Under the pieces are notes generated by a model, which worked only from the letters and a program-made list of their open reading frames with translations, did no database searches and had not been told where the DNA came from. Shown here in pieces: positions 50,289 to 61,365 of a DNA stretch of 64,000 nt; positions within the stretch are counted from its first letter, which is position 1; each line of letters begins with the position of its first letter. The stretch spans positions 1,116,001 through 1,180,000 of the forward strand of contig JAWUZG010000015.1 in the NCBI GenBank assembly GCA_036785705.1. The letters run 5' to 3'. The stretch is from Acanthornis magna (taxonomy: Eukaryota > Chordata > Aves > Passeriformes > Acanthizidae). Made by a program: the position numbers and the translations under genes.

Positions 50289-51142
50289 CCTGCACCAAAC
50301 CTGCACCAAACCTGCACCAAACCTGCACCAATCCTGCACCAAACCTGCACCATCCCTGCACCAAACCTGCACCAAACCTGCACCATCCCCGCAGCCATCC
50401 CTGCACCAATCCTGCACCATCCCTGCACCATCCCTGCACCACCCCTGCACCATCCCTGCACCATCCCTGCACCAAACCTGCACCATCCCTGCACCAATCC
50501 TGCACCATCCCTGCACCATCCCTGCACCAAACCTGCACCATCCCTGCACCATCCCTGCACCAAACCTGCACCAAACCTGCACCATCCCTGCACCACCCCT
50601 GCACCAATCCTGCACCATCCCTGCACCATCCCTGCACCATCCCTGCACCATCCCTGTGCCACCCCTGCACCATCCCTGCACCATCCCTGCACCAAACCTG
50701 CACCATCCCTGCACCAATCCTGCACCATCCCTGTGCCATCCCTGCACCAAACCTGCACCATCCCTGCACCATCCCTGCACCAAACCTGCACCAAACCTGC
50801 ACCATCCCTGCACCACCCCTGCACCAATCCTGCACCATCCCTGCACCATCCCTGCACCAAACCTGCACCATCCCCGCAGCCATCCCTGCACCAAACCTGC
50901 ACCATCCCTGTGCCATCCCTGCACCAAACCTGCACCATCCCTGCACCAATCCTGCACCATCCCTGCACCATCCCTGCACCAAACCTGCACCATCCCTGCA
51001 CCATCCCTGCACCAAACCTGCACCAAACCTGCACCATCCCTGCACCACCCCTGCACCAATCCTGCACCATCCCTGCACCATCCCTGTGCCATCCCTGCAC
51101 CATCCCTGAACCAATCCTGCACCAAACCTGCACCAATCCTGC
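50289..51142. repeat. 11-bp minisatellite, about 77 copies, with higher-order structure
   Basis: The units are cctgcaccaaa, cctgcaccatc, cctgcaccaat and cctgcaccacc, with rarer gtgcc and gcagcc forms. An ordered block recurs: the single caccacccctg plus caatcctg junction occurs at 50591, 50811 and 51043, that is at 220 bp (20 units) and 232 bp (21 units, one being a 12-mer). The 12-mer cagccatccctg occurs at 50392 and 50877. Eleven-bp units cycle through three frames, so long open frames arise on both strands (up to 447 codons on minus, 513 on plus). I read these as non-coding. Confidence 0.97.
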
Positions 51143-51532
51143 AGGCATCCCCAGCTCCTGAGCACAGCTCACCTGTGGGACAGGCAGGGTTCAAGGGGAG
51201 GCCACAGGACCAGCACGGACTCACATCCCCACGGGGTCCATTGGCCATCAGGAATGCCAGCTCTGAGTGCACAGCAGGACACCCTGCTTCCCTCACAGGT
51301 TGTCCTGGGCTGAGCCCTTGGACACCGGAGCTGTTCCCCTTGGAACAAAGGAGTGTCATGCCCCGGGAGAGCCAGAGCTGGAGAAAGGCTGGATGGAGAG
51401 AGCACAGCTCAGGCTCCTCACTCCAGCAGAACTTGCCTGAAATCCCATTTGTGTCCTGTGCCCATCACCCAGGAGCTGCACAGAGCGAGCCCAAAGCCTT
51501 GCAGTCCATTCCCTGCATCACATGGGAGAGGG

Positions 51533-51620
51533 GAAGGTGTCCCTGCTCATGGCAGGGGTGGAACAACAGGAGCTTTAAGCTCCCTTCCAACCCAAACCAT
51601 TCTGGGATTCTGTGAAATGA
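51533..51620 (+). mobile_element. CR1 LINE 3' terminus (short)
   Basis: Forward: aaggtgtccctgctcatggc, aggggtggaacaacaggagc, cttccaacccaaaccattct, gggattctgtgaaatga. Confidence 0.88.
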
Positions 51621-51821
51621 TTACAGGAATATTTTCAGCCCCTTCAAGGCACAGGGGAAAAGAAAGAATTGGCCAAGTCTGGCTCACACCTGCCTTTAAA
51701 GCAGCTCTCTTTGAAATGAACAGGCTGCTTCAGTGCTAAGAAGATTATAAGCAGAGACACCTCTGCCAGAGGAGGGAAGAAGGAATAATAAAGGCATTCA
51801 AAGCTATGACAAGCAAATGAA

Positions 51822-51840
51822 AAAAAAAAAACCAAAAAAA
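51822..51840 (+). repeat. Short poly(A) tract
   Basis: A run of A broken only by CC; no processed gene copy is recognisable upstream of it. Confidence 0.8.
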
Positions 51841-52236
51841 GAATGCAGCAGATTTTTTGGATAGAGCAGGAGAGGTACAAGGAAGATCAAGGCACAGACA
51901 GGCACAGGCAAAGTCAGACAAGGAACAGACTCAGAACATCTCTGTGGGGCTCAGCCACCCAGCCCAGGAGAAGCACAAGGACCTTTCTGAGTCCCAGTGG
52001 ACACTGGGCAGGCAGGGAAGGCTTGTAGGGAAAGTAGAGCAAGAAGTGATGGATAATTAACAACATCAGAGAAAGCTCAGTGGCCCACAAACCTCTCCCT
52101 GCCCTGACAAACTTCTCCTTGGCTTTGGACCAGAATTGGGGGAAGCCAAGGGATGGTTCATTGCACCCCATTCAGGACAGGGAGCAGGCACAGGCTCAAG
52201 GAAACAGAAATGCAGAGGGGAAAAGGGTGGATTTCT

Positions 52237-52569
52237 TCTGGCCCTGCACAACTCCTGACAGGAGGTGCAGCCGGGGGGGTCAGGCTCTGCTCCCAGGGAA
52301 CAGGGACAGGAGGAGAGGAAATGGCTCCAAGCTGTGCTGGGGGGAATTCAGATTGGATATTAAGGGAAATTTCTTCATTGAAAGGGTGGTCAGGCACTGG
52401 CACAGGCTGCCCAAGGCAGTGATGGAGTCGCCATTCCTGAAGTATCCAAAAACATGTGGGTGTGGCACTTGGGGACACCGTTAGTGATGGGCTAGGCAGT
52501 GCTGGGTTAAGGGTTGGACCTGATGACTTGGAGGTCCTTTCCAACCATAATGATTCCAAGATTCTGTGA
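52237..52569 (+). mobile_element. CR1 LINE 3' fragment, classical type
   Basis: Forward: cacaactcctgacaggaggt, tcagattggatattaaggga, ttcattgaaagggtggtcag, tggcacttggggacaccgtt, gttggacctgatgacttgga, ggtcctttccaaccataatg, attccaagattctgtg. Full classical 3' end. Confidence 0.93.
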
Positions 52570-52794
52570 GGAGATAACCCAGGGAGAGGAACAGGGCTCA
52601 GGTGACCTGCTTCAGACAGCACGGCAAACCCAGGTTTTAGGGAAACATGTGGAGGAATGCAACTAGGGTTCATTACAGAGCTTTTCCCAGAAAAACAGCG
52701 AAAACAGGCAAGAGACCAACGCAACCATGGCCCCTTCTTGTCAGTCTCCTGGGAAGGGGATAGGAAGAGCCCACAATTAAATGTTTGTCCCAAA

Positions 52795-52965
52795 GAATCA
52801 TGGAATGTCCTGAGCTGGGAGGGACCCCCAGGATCATCCAGCCCAGCTCCTGGCCCTGCACAGACACCCCAACAATCCCACCCTGGGCATCCCTGAGAGC
52901 TCTGTCCAAACACTCCTGGAGCTCTGGCAGCTTCAGGCTGTGCCCATTCCGTGGGGAATCTCCAC
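52795..52965 (-). mobile_element. CR1 LINE 3' fragment, 'cctgagctgg' type
   Basis: Inverted: agaatcatggaatgtcctga, gctgggagggacccccagga, ccctgcacagacaccccaac, gtccaaacactcctggagct, ends near gtgcccattccgtggg. It lies 226 bp from the preceding CR1, which faces the other way. Confidence 0.92.
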
Positions 52966-53683
52966 AGATTTCCCCTACCAGAGGAGCACTGGGGACCCAC
53001 ATCAGTCCTGCCAGCTTGCCCAGCACATCCCAAGGTCACCCTCACCGATCCGCTGACCCCATTTTTCCAATGGAATCTCCACGCTCAGGAAAAAACTAAA
53101 AAGAAAGGATTTCAGCAGGAAAAACCCACCCTACCTCAGACAGCTCATCCTAAACCCAGGGGGTGTGGCACCGTCTCCCATCCTCTGGATGTCACAGCAC
53201 CCTGGGAAGGGGAGCCAGCCCCACCCTTCTAGGCAGCACAGGGCCCCTCTCATTCCACCAATCTTTTGTCCCAGCACTGCCTGTGACAGGGCAGTGCCTC
53301 CAGGAAGCAGCACATCGATGATGAAATGGCAAAATAAGCAACTTTTGGGCTCATGTCCTGAAATCTCCAGTTCAGGCCGGACTGGAAGCAAATCTCAGAT
53401 TTGTCCTACAGATGGATTCCTACAGATGAAGGACTGTGGCCACCTCACTGTTTGCCTTTCCTGCATTTCTTGCTAACCCCTATTTGTCTCCTCAAAAAAG
53501 CCCCTCCAAGCCAAGCTCACATGCCATATTTGCTGTGTGTGCCAAGGCAGAGCCATTGTGTCCCACCCAGCACACATCAGCACAGCCTTGCACAGGGAAG
53601 CTGAGGAAAGATGTGCAGCCACATTTGGTTTTGTACTTTCATTTCAAAGCACCCCCCCCGACTCCCTGCTTTCTGACTCACTG

Positions 53684-54370
53684 TCGAGGTTTGACCCTGG
53701 CTAAATGCCAGGCACCTACGACGTCTGCTCTCTGTGCTCTCTCCTGCTGCAGCTATGCAGAGGAGAGAAAAAAACTAACACAAACACACCGGAATCATGA
53801 GTTGAGGTAAATCACTGATAGGAGGATGCACAGACAGGGCAACGCAGGCCTGAAAACTTGAAGTTGCAAAGTGATTTATTAACCTAACAGAGTTGGAGGA
53901 TAAATCAGAGGTAAAAATAAGCTCTTAAACACCATTTCTTCACTCACCCTCCTTCCCTCTTAAGGCACCGCTTCTCAGCTCACCCCCCTCCCTCCTTCCA
54001 ACCAACAGCTCCAGGGCAGGGGCAGCGTGTGGGTTTTTTTTTCTTAGTCAGTCCATCACCACAATTCTTCTGCTACAAACACTTTTTCTCTACTCACATA
54101 TTTTTACCTCCTCCTCCTCCTCCGGCTAAAAAGAAGTGTGTGCTCACATTGTTTTGATTTCTTCTTAAATATGTTTTCACAGAGGCGTAACTAACATCTC
54201 TAATTGGCCCAGGTTTGGCCAGCAGCATGTCCATCATCTTCAGAGCCATCAGAGATTGGCTCTGCTGGACATGGTGGAGAAATTTCCAGAATCTTTACAC
54301 AGGACACGCAGGAGCCATCTTTGTACCCCACCCTACTCACTGCAAAAACTGGGCCAAGCAAAACCACCAC
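53684..54370 (-). mobile_element. Solo LTR of an avian ERVL-like element
   Basis: Begins tgtcgaggtttgaccctggc, contains aaatgccaggcaccta, gtgatttattaacc, a CT-rich middle, then ctcctcctccggctaaaaag, cttcttaaatatgttttcac, agaggcgtaactaac and ends near the ccaagcaaaaccacca word. This order matches a very common passerine LTR as I remember it, with a deletion in the middle. Read on minus, AATAAA lies near 53877-53882, which suggests minus orientation. No internal region or second LTR is seen. Confidence 0.72.
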
Positions 54371-56027
54371 ACTCCCATTCCAGCTCCAGAGCTCAGAGGT
54401 GCAGCCAGAAAGCTGCAGCCAGCCAGGAGAGGACAGGGGGAAGGAGCAGCACTGAGGTATCCCTTGTTTGCTGTCCCCAGTGTCCAGGCACCTCATGGGT
54501 GGTGCCTGGACACAGAAATCTGGCATTAAATCCTGTCCCTGCCCTTCCTCTGCATTCACTGCTTCAGGGAACAGCACCTGGTTCTTGGCAGGAGAGGCAG
54601 GAAACACCCAGCAGGTGTTGGGGAAGACAAGATGGAGGGGAACTGGTGGTTCAGAGAGAGGTGGGAAGAACCATCCTCAGTCCCTCTGGCCACCAGCTCA
54701 TTCCTGCAAGGATTGAAGGTGCTGATAAGCACAGCCCATCCCACTGCCACTGTGAACGCTGCCCTGAGCTCTCCCAAACTCCCACCCTCCAGGTGGGTTC
54801 CCATCGATGAACAGGCAGGGGATGCTCCTGTCAGAGGCCACAGACACACAGGGCAGCTCCAACCTCCCCTCAGGAACAACTCAGGAGCTTCTGAGGTTTC
54901 ATTCTGCCAACATTTTCACCCAAAGTTTAAGCACAGCCACAGCAAAAGAAGGGACTCATGCCATCACCTGTCTGCTGTTTGCACAAGCAGTTATTTGGGA
55001 AAAGATTTTACATTTTCCATTCATGCACCACCTTAATCTGAATTAACCTCCAAGTCTTGAGGAGCTCTGAGAAACAGATGATTTCAAAAAGGAAATCCAG
55101 GAATCGAAAAACAAAAATCCCCCAGTCAGATAATTTAAATCGACATCAGATTTCAATAAGATCAAGATTTGAAGGAAACTGAGTGTTCATTATGAATGGC
55201 TTGCTCAGCTCATAAAAGAATCAAACATTTGGGTTGATCACAGAAAACCAGCTCAGCTCTAGAGATGAATCATTGGCTTAGAGAGGTGTTACTAACCATG
55301 GCTTCCTTTGAGCACAAGAATTTTGACAGAATGTACAGGTTTAAAACAATCCATGTGCTTGAGTTTCTGTGGCTTCTCCAGGTTTTATATCCCGAAGCAG
55401 GGCGGGTGCAATGCCCTGGATCATATTTGCTGTGTGAACCCATGTTTGAGGGACCAAACGTGATCCTATTGATTTTCTGCTCAGCCCTACAGCCCTTAAT
55501 TAACACCCAATACTTTGCTTTTCTCAGAGGCCCGGAGACAACTGAGCCCCACAAGCTTCCACTGACAGACTGCACCATCAGGTGCAGGAAGGGCCCGAGC
55601 AGGAGAGTCCTGTCCTGTATCCATCACTTGCCAGCTTTCCTGTTGCCTTGGCAGAGCAGCTGAGAGCTTCAGGTGATTCGTTTGGCCATTTAAAGGGCCA
55701 GGTAAGCCCAGGGCAGAGCCATGAGGGGGTTTATAAAGGGTTAATCAGCAGCTCCTCTTCCCTCACTCACCCAGGCCCATCTCCAAGGCTCCAGTGTCAG
55801 GAATGGCAGCCCAGGGTGTGAGGACTGGGCTCACTGGGAACCCTGATCCTGGGATGGGTCCCCATCCCAGCCAGCCCAGCCCAGCTCAGCTCCCACAGGC
55901 ACTGGGGGCACAGGAGGGGACAGCTCCAGCCCAGGGGACTTCAGAGCTGGCTGACACCAGAGCTGAGGCACTTGTGGTGTGTGGAACCACTAAACGATCT
56001 CTAATGATCCTCAACCAGCACAATCCC
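54371..56027. other. Intronic sequence, no gene seen
   Basis: An AT-richer stretch at 55020-55580 contains a 132-codon plus frame with more balanced composition than the GC-rich frames elsewhere. I see no family or splice signals. Confidence 0.45.
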
Positions 56028-56168
56028 CCATGCTGGGAGTGCCCCAGGCCAGGCTGGACAGGGCTTGGAGCAGCCTGGGATAGTGGGAGGTGTCCCTGCT
56101 GGTGGCAGCGGTGGCACTGGATGGGCTCTAAGGTCCTTTCCAAACCAAGCCACTGTGGGATTCTGTGC
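56028..56168 (+). mobile_element. CR1 LINE 3' fragment
   Basis: Forward: atgctgggagtgccccaggc, caggctggacagggcttgga, gtgtccctgctggtggcagc, ctaaggtcctttccaaacca, ccactgtgggattctgtg. Confidence 0.9.
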
Positions 56169-58069
56169 CTTCACAGCAAACTGAGTGCCAAGAACATCCC
56201 AAAACTCACCTGCTTCCCTGCTGAGAGGGACTGGGGTCTCTGTGGGAGGGGGACACTCCTCCCACCCCCCTTGGCCAGGTGGGCTCCACAGCTCACTCCC
56301 ATGGACAAGAGTGAGCCTGCTCCAGCCAAAACCTCCTCCAGCCCTCAGAACATCCTCCAGCCAACCGCTCCCAGGTCTTGCACATGCCATGAGACCATTC
56401 CCAGCACAGACAAGGGCAATCCTTCCCAAGAGCCCGCTTAGAACAGGAGTTTTAGCTGTGCCTTTGCATTTTTTTACAGCAGATAAAGATCGGGGAGAGC
56501 GAGTCTTGAGAGAAATTTTTTGTTTGCGTCCTCCACAGTCTGATGGTTTCTGATGGCTCACAACACCTGTGCAGCCTCTGCAATGAACTGCAAGCTGAGG
56601 GATCCAAGCACCCATTCCCCTGACAGAGGCACCTTAGGCACAGAGGGGATCTCAGACCCAGAGTTTGGCTTTTTTTAGGCTCCACCATGAGCCCTGTGAG
56701 GGTCACATCCTGGGCACTGCAGCCCCTCCCAGCTCCTGCCCCCGCCGTGTTCCAGCACCTGCAACCTCCTCCTGACCCCGTGCTCTCTAAATTAAGAACC
56801 TCTTACATCCCTTCCTTCCTTGGCCTACGGGGTGCTAAGAAGGTCAGCACAGATGGAGGCTTAAAGGGCTGCCTGTGCCCCCCTAATCCTGGCAGGACAG
56901 GAACTGCCCGAGCTGCTAACGACCTGAGCAGGTGATTAGAGCCTGGATTTATTTGTGCTCAGAGCCCTGGCCCTGCACTCTGGGCTTTTTCTGAGACTGG
57001 CAGAGCATTTCAGCCATCCTGCTTTTGCTGAGCCACCTCAGGATGCTCCTCTCATGATGGGGCACTCCCAGCCCTGTAAGGATGGACTCAGTAACAGGTA
57101 TTTCCTACACTTTCCCTGAAATCCCAAAATAATGGGCGTTTTCCTCAGCCTTCCTTGTTCTCCAGTTGCTCTCTATGTTCTTCTCCAATTGCCTGAATGA
57201 CAGATATTTCTCCACTGAAATATTTCCCAAGGAATAGGGAGCTCTGCAGCTCCTCCTGGAATCAACCTTTATTGTGTGTGCCACCAATAACTGCAGGGAG
57301 AGTGAAAAATGGAAGAGCAAATAATCAGCCAGCAGTGTTCAGGGGCTCAGGAGTCCTAAGAAAGTGAAGAACTTGCTGAATAAAAGACACTTTCCTCCAC
57401 TTACAGTTAAGTGCCTTGTACAAAAAGAAGGATCCACACTTAAAAACCCTGCTGAATATGCCAACAGCCAAAACAAAACTTGGAAAAATTTCTTGCAGTG
57501 TTCTTAATAAAAATATCTTCAGTAGTAAAAACCCCTGTATTTCTTCAATGTGCTGAATCCCACAATTCCATTTGCTGAGTTAAGTCCTGGTTGGTGGAAT
57601 TAAGGTGCAGTAGCTGTCTTATTCATGCAGAAAAGGGTTTTTAGCCAGGTCATTCGTTCAACACATCTGTGTGCCAGAGTATTTTAGTCCTACTTTGTGT
57701 CAAAATATCATCACTACCACCATGGGCAGGTACTCTAAGCTGGAACCGAAAATGGTTTTAGACAAATCAGAAGCAAACTCAAGTTTCCTTTCTCCCTCAA
57801 CTGCCTCATTTTGATTTGAAGAAGTTCAGGTGAATCTTTTCCCTGCAGTTATTTGGAGTTTCTTGGATTAGACTTCCATATAAGGTCCTTAGTTGCTGGA
57901 CGTGGTATCTCCAGGGGTCCATCACACAGCAGCAGAGCTCCCACCTCTGTGATAAGCAGTTTTATCTGATCACATTTGTTTTTTCTCTCTTCTATGTAAG
58001 TTACAATGGAAAAACCCAACTGTGATACCAATTAAAACATCAGGACTGCAAACCCTGCTGAACTGGAAA
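56169..58069. other. Intronic sequence with an AT-rich island at 57100-58030
   Basis: About 0.9 kb of AT-rich, repeat-free sequence (for example cttaataaaaatatcttcag, gatcacatttgttttttctc). One of the better candidates for conserved non-coding elements in the upstream half. Confidence 0.5.
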
Positions 58070-58205
58070 CTGAGGACCCCATCCCTGAAGTGCCCAAGGC
58101 CAGGCTGGATGGGGCCTGGAGCAAACTGGTCTGGTGGAAGGTGTCCCAAGTTGGAAGTTGATGGTTTTTAAGGTCCCTTCCAGCCCAAACCATGCTGTTA
58201 ATCTG
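58070..58205 (+). mobile_element. CR1 LINE 3' fragment (diverged)
   Basis: Forward: ggaccccatccctgaagtgc, aaggccaggctggatggggc, ggtggaaggtgtcccaagtt, ggtttttaaggtcccttcca, gcccaaaccatgctgtt. The ccatggcaggg block is lost. Confidence 0.85.
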
Positions 58206-58750
58206 GGATTCCTGCTTTCATCCATCTGCCCAGGAACTGGAAGAGAAAATCCACTCTGAAAACTCTGCACCGCTGCATCTTCCTGCCGTGAGAACGATGA
58301 CCTGAAACCTTCACCCTCTGCTGGAGCAAACTCCCGGTTTGAATCACCTGAGGTCCTGCAAATAATTTCTGGCCACAAGAGAACTCCCAGCAGAGCAGGC
58401 AGAGCCCTTCCAGCTCTCCTGCTCAGGAAGCACAGCCACAGTCATTGCAGCAGCCACAGTGATTCCCAGGCCAGCATTTCCTACCCCTCAGGTCATGCTG
58501 CCACTGGACATGATCCCGAAATCCTCTCCCATCCCTCCACAGCACCTCTTCTCCACAGAGGTGCTTTCAGCTCAGCCCCCTGGCCAAGCTAGGTCTGGGG
58601 GATGTTAAACTCACATCCTGACAGTCTGTTGGCACCTGGATCTTCCCAAATTGTGGCCTGAGGACACTCCTGTACCCTCTGGGGATGGGGAGCTCCTCTC
58701 TCCTGACCGAAGCATTGACAAACACAGCTCCAGCGTGCTGGTGGCCCGGG

Positions 58751-58846
58751 AAACAGCACAGGAATGTTCCTCCCAGCCCACGGGCCAGAGGTTGGGAGGA
58801 ACAGCACAGGAATGTTCCTCCCGGCCCATGGGCCAGAGGCTGCTCT
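58751..58846 (+). repeat. 48-bp tandem duplication
   Basis: The acagcacaggaatgttcctc word begins at 58753 and 58801; both units continue through cgggccagagg or tgggccagagg. Three or four base differences. Confidence 0.93.
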
Positions 58847-59127
58847 GCTCCCGTCAGACACAGCAGCAGAGGTGTGACCCCACTCTGGGCCCCTCTGCCC
58901 CCACACCATTCCCCACGGCAGCACTCCCACCCCTGCTCCCTGCAGCCCTTCTCTGGGATGTGCACAGTCAGGAGCAGAGTTCACCTCGAGGTTCCTCCCA
59001 AGCCACACTCACGTTCACCTTCGCCACCACAAACTGCAAACAGAGCTTTCAGGAGCAATGCAAGCAATGCATGCAAAATGCAAACACATCAAAACCCACC
59101 GTGTCCAGAGCAGCCCACAGCGTGTCA

Positions 59128-59285
59128 TCACAGACTCACAGATCAATGAGCTTGGAAAAGTCCTTAGAGATCACTGAGTCCAGCCTGTGACACAACCCCA
59201 CCTTGTCACCCAGACCATGGCCCCGAGTGCCACATCCAGATTTCCCTGAACACCTCCAGGGATGGTGACTCCACCTCTGCCTGGG
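59128..59285 (-). mobile_element. CR1 LINE 3' fragment, classical type
   Basis: Inverted: cagactcacagatcaatgag, cttggaaaagtccttagaga, tcactgagtccagcctgtga, ccgagtgccacatccagatt, ccagggatggtgactccacc. Confidence 0.85.
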
Positions 59286-59440
59286 GTTAAAGCGATCCTG
59301 ATTCCATCCCCAACAGCACCAGGGACAGCGGTGTTCTCAGGAGCCCAGCAAGCTCTGCCTCCCTGAACAGCCCGACCAGGCCAGCCTGGGGGCACTCAGC
59401 CTCTCCCAGCAGGCTGCAGGGAGGGATCCTCAGCCCGAGC

Positions 59441-60087
59441 GCAGAACCAAGGCACCTGTACAGCCCAGAGTGCAGAACAAGGGCACCTGTACAGCTCAAA
59501 GCACAGAACCAAGGCACCTGTACAGCTCAGAGTGCAGAACCAAGGCACCTGTACAGCTCAGAGTGCAGAACAAGGGCACCTGTACAGCTCAGAGTGCAGA
59601 ACAAGGGCACCTGTACAGCTCAAAGCACAGAACCAAGGCACCTGTACAGCTCAGAGTGCAGAACCAAGGCACCTGTACAGCTCAAAGCACAGAACCAAGG
59701 CACCTGTACAGCTCAGAGTGCAGAACCAAGGCACCTGTACAGCCCAGAGTGCAGAACAAGGGCACCTGTACAGCCCAGAGTGCAGAACCAAGGCACCTGT
59801 ACAGCTCAGAGTGCAGAACAAGGGCACCTGTACAGCTCAGAGTGCAGAACCAAGGCACCTGTACAGCCCAGAGTGCAGAACAAGGGCACCTGTACAGCTC
59901 AAAGCACAGAACCAAGGCACCTGTACAGCTCAGAGTGCAGAACAAGGGCACCTGTACAGCTCAAAGCACAGAACCAAGGCACCTGTACAGCTCAGAGTGC
60001 AGAACAAGGGCACCTGTACAGCTCAAAGCACAGAACCAAGGCACCTGTACAGCTCAGAGTGCAGAACCAAGGCACCTGTACAGCTCA
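59441..60087. repeat. 31-bp minisatellite, 21 copies without indels
   Basis: The unit starts gcagaacaagggcacctgta and ends cagctcagagt. Starts fall every 31 bp exactly from 59441 to 60061. Variants: g/acagaac, aaggg/caagg, ctc/ccc, agagt/aaagc. From 59875 to 60060 two variants alternate three times, giving a 62-bp dimer. No unit has a plus-strand stop, so three plus frames stay open (281, 263 and 271 codons) with the same 31-residue repeat. I consider this non-coding. Confidence 0.97.
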
Positions 60088-60199
60088 TCCCCTCTGCAAG
60101 GCTCAGTGCCGCCCCAAATGCCCAACCCCACGGCTGGGAATGGCAGGGCTGTGTCCCAGCACCCCTCCCGCCCCAGAGCACCCAGACTTGCTCACTCAC

Positions 60200-60284
60200 C
60201 GGGGCTGCCTGCGCTCTTGGGCTGTGTCTGTCTCCCCGGTCCCGGCGCGGGAGCAGGCGCAGCTCCTCTCCGTGGCTCTTCACC
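60200..60284 (-). other. Candidate non-coding 5' exon of RALY
   Basis: On the minus strand a CT-rich tract ends in tgcttcccgcag, with AG at 60286-60285. An 85-bp GC- and CpG-rich segment starting GGTGAAGAGCC follows, then CCCG with a strong donor gtgagtgag from 60199. The segment contains no ATG, as suits 5'UTR. The intron beyond it is rich in G triplets. It lies on the RALY strand about 58 kb upstream of the coding exon, where a 5'UTR exon is needed. No similarity to a known exon was tested; it could be chance, or belong to another minus-strand transcript. Confidence 0.4.
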
Positions 60285-61189
60285 CTGCGGGAAGCAGGAC
60301 ATGGAGGGAGGGTAAGCAGATAATCCACGACTTGCTGGGAGGGTGTGCAGTGCTGGAAAGCAAAGCTGCTGCTGTCTGCAAGGATCAGAGCCAGGACTTT
60401 CCGAGCTAAGACTCTGAGCTGCTTAGCACGGAGCTGGAAACGGAGCAGACAGAGGTGCTGTGCTCCCAGGGCTGAGTGCTGCGGGGGTGCTTTGGGCAGC
60501 CTCAGGCACCAGAAATCCCACAAAAACTGCTCCATCAGGTTAATGCTGGCAGAGAACAAGGAGAGAGGCAGGCAGCAATTTTTGGTCACCATGGCTGGGA
60601 TTTGCTCGGGGAGAAAACAGAGTTTCTTCAATCTGAAATATCCCACAGGAAAACTTTTCCACAGCTTTGCTTATTCATTTATTTAATATTTGGAAAATGT
60701 GCTTTGAAACTGAAGATTTTACTCTGGGTTAGGCCAACTTGAAACTATTCTGTGATGGAATTGAAATGTTCTGCTTTAAGTGAGTCCCTCTGGGTCCCCT
60801 GAGCCGCCCTGAATCCTTCTGGAACTTTAAATTAAGGTGCTTTCCCTTCCCTGCCATGCCTGAGACACCTGGCTGGCCTTCCCAGCATGAGACATGAGCC
60901 AGGTGGGAACATAACCAGGATTCAGAAATGGGAACTGCAGGACTTTTCAGGCAGTTTTTGGCTGGGTCCCCCACAGCACCACGGAGCAGTGGTGTTGGTG
61001 CAGTGGGGTGGCCAGTGCTGCTCCTCCCAGGGAAGACTGCAGAGCAGGGATGCTCAGCTCTCTGTGTCCCTGAGGATGCTGAGACAGAGCCAGGGGAGGG
61101 CTAAGCAGCTGATTGATAACCTGGAGTAGAAACAGCAAAGAGGTGCCACAGAAAAACCTCACCAAGGGCAACACCAAGGGAGCTGAAAA

Positions 61190-61365
61190 AAGGACACTTT
61201 CCACCACCCCAGGCTGCTCCAAGCCCTGTCCAGCCTGGCCTTGGACACTTCCAGGGATCCAGGGGCAGCCACAGCTTCTCTGGGCAACCTGTGCCAGGGC
61301 CTGCCCACCCTCCCAGGGAACAATTCCCTCCCAATCTAACCCTGCCCTCCTTCACCTTAAGGCCA
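61190..61365 (-). mobile_element. CR1 LINE internal fragment
   Basis: Inverted: ctttccaccaccccaggctg, caagccctgtccagcctggc, gccacagcttctctgggcaa, cccaccctcccagggaacaa, ccttcaccttaaggccatgc. The 3' terminus is missing. Confidence 0.88.

Noticed and set aside
49822..51615. Long open frames of 447, 432 and 340 codons (minus) and 513 and 335 codons (plus)
   Set aside because: They are read through the 11-bp minisatellite in several frames of both strands at once. Peptides are pure repeat cycles with no domain, and flanking parts lack splice or coding features.
52158..53045. 295-codon minus-strand open frame
   Set aside because: It runs through two CR1 fragments in opposite orientation and unrelated sequence between them.
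55265..55663. 132-codon plus-strand frame with balanced composition
   Set aside because: No recognisable domain, no flanking splice signals and a 102-codon antisense frame over it; evidence too weak for a gene call.
59470..60409. Three overlapping plus-strand frames of 263-281 codons
   Set aside because: All three frames give the same 31-residue cycle from the 31-bp repeat. This follows from unit length and absence of stops, not from selection for a protein.
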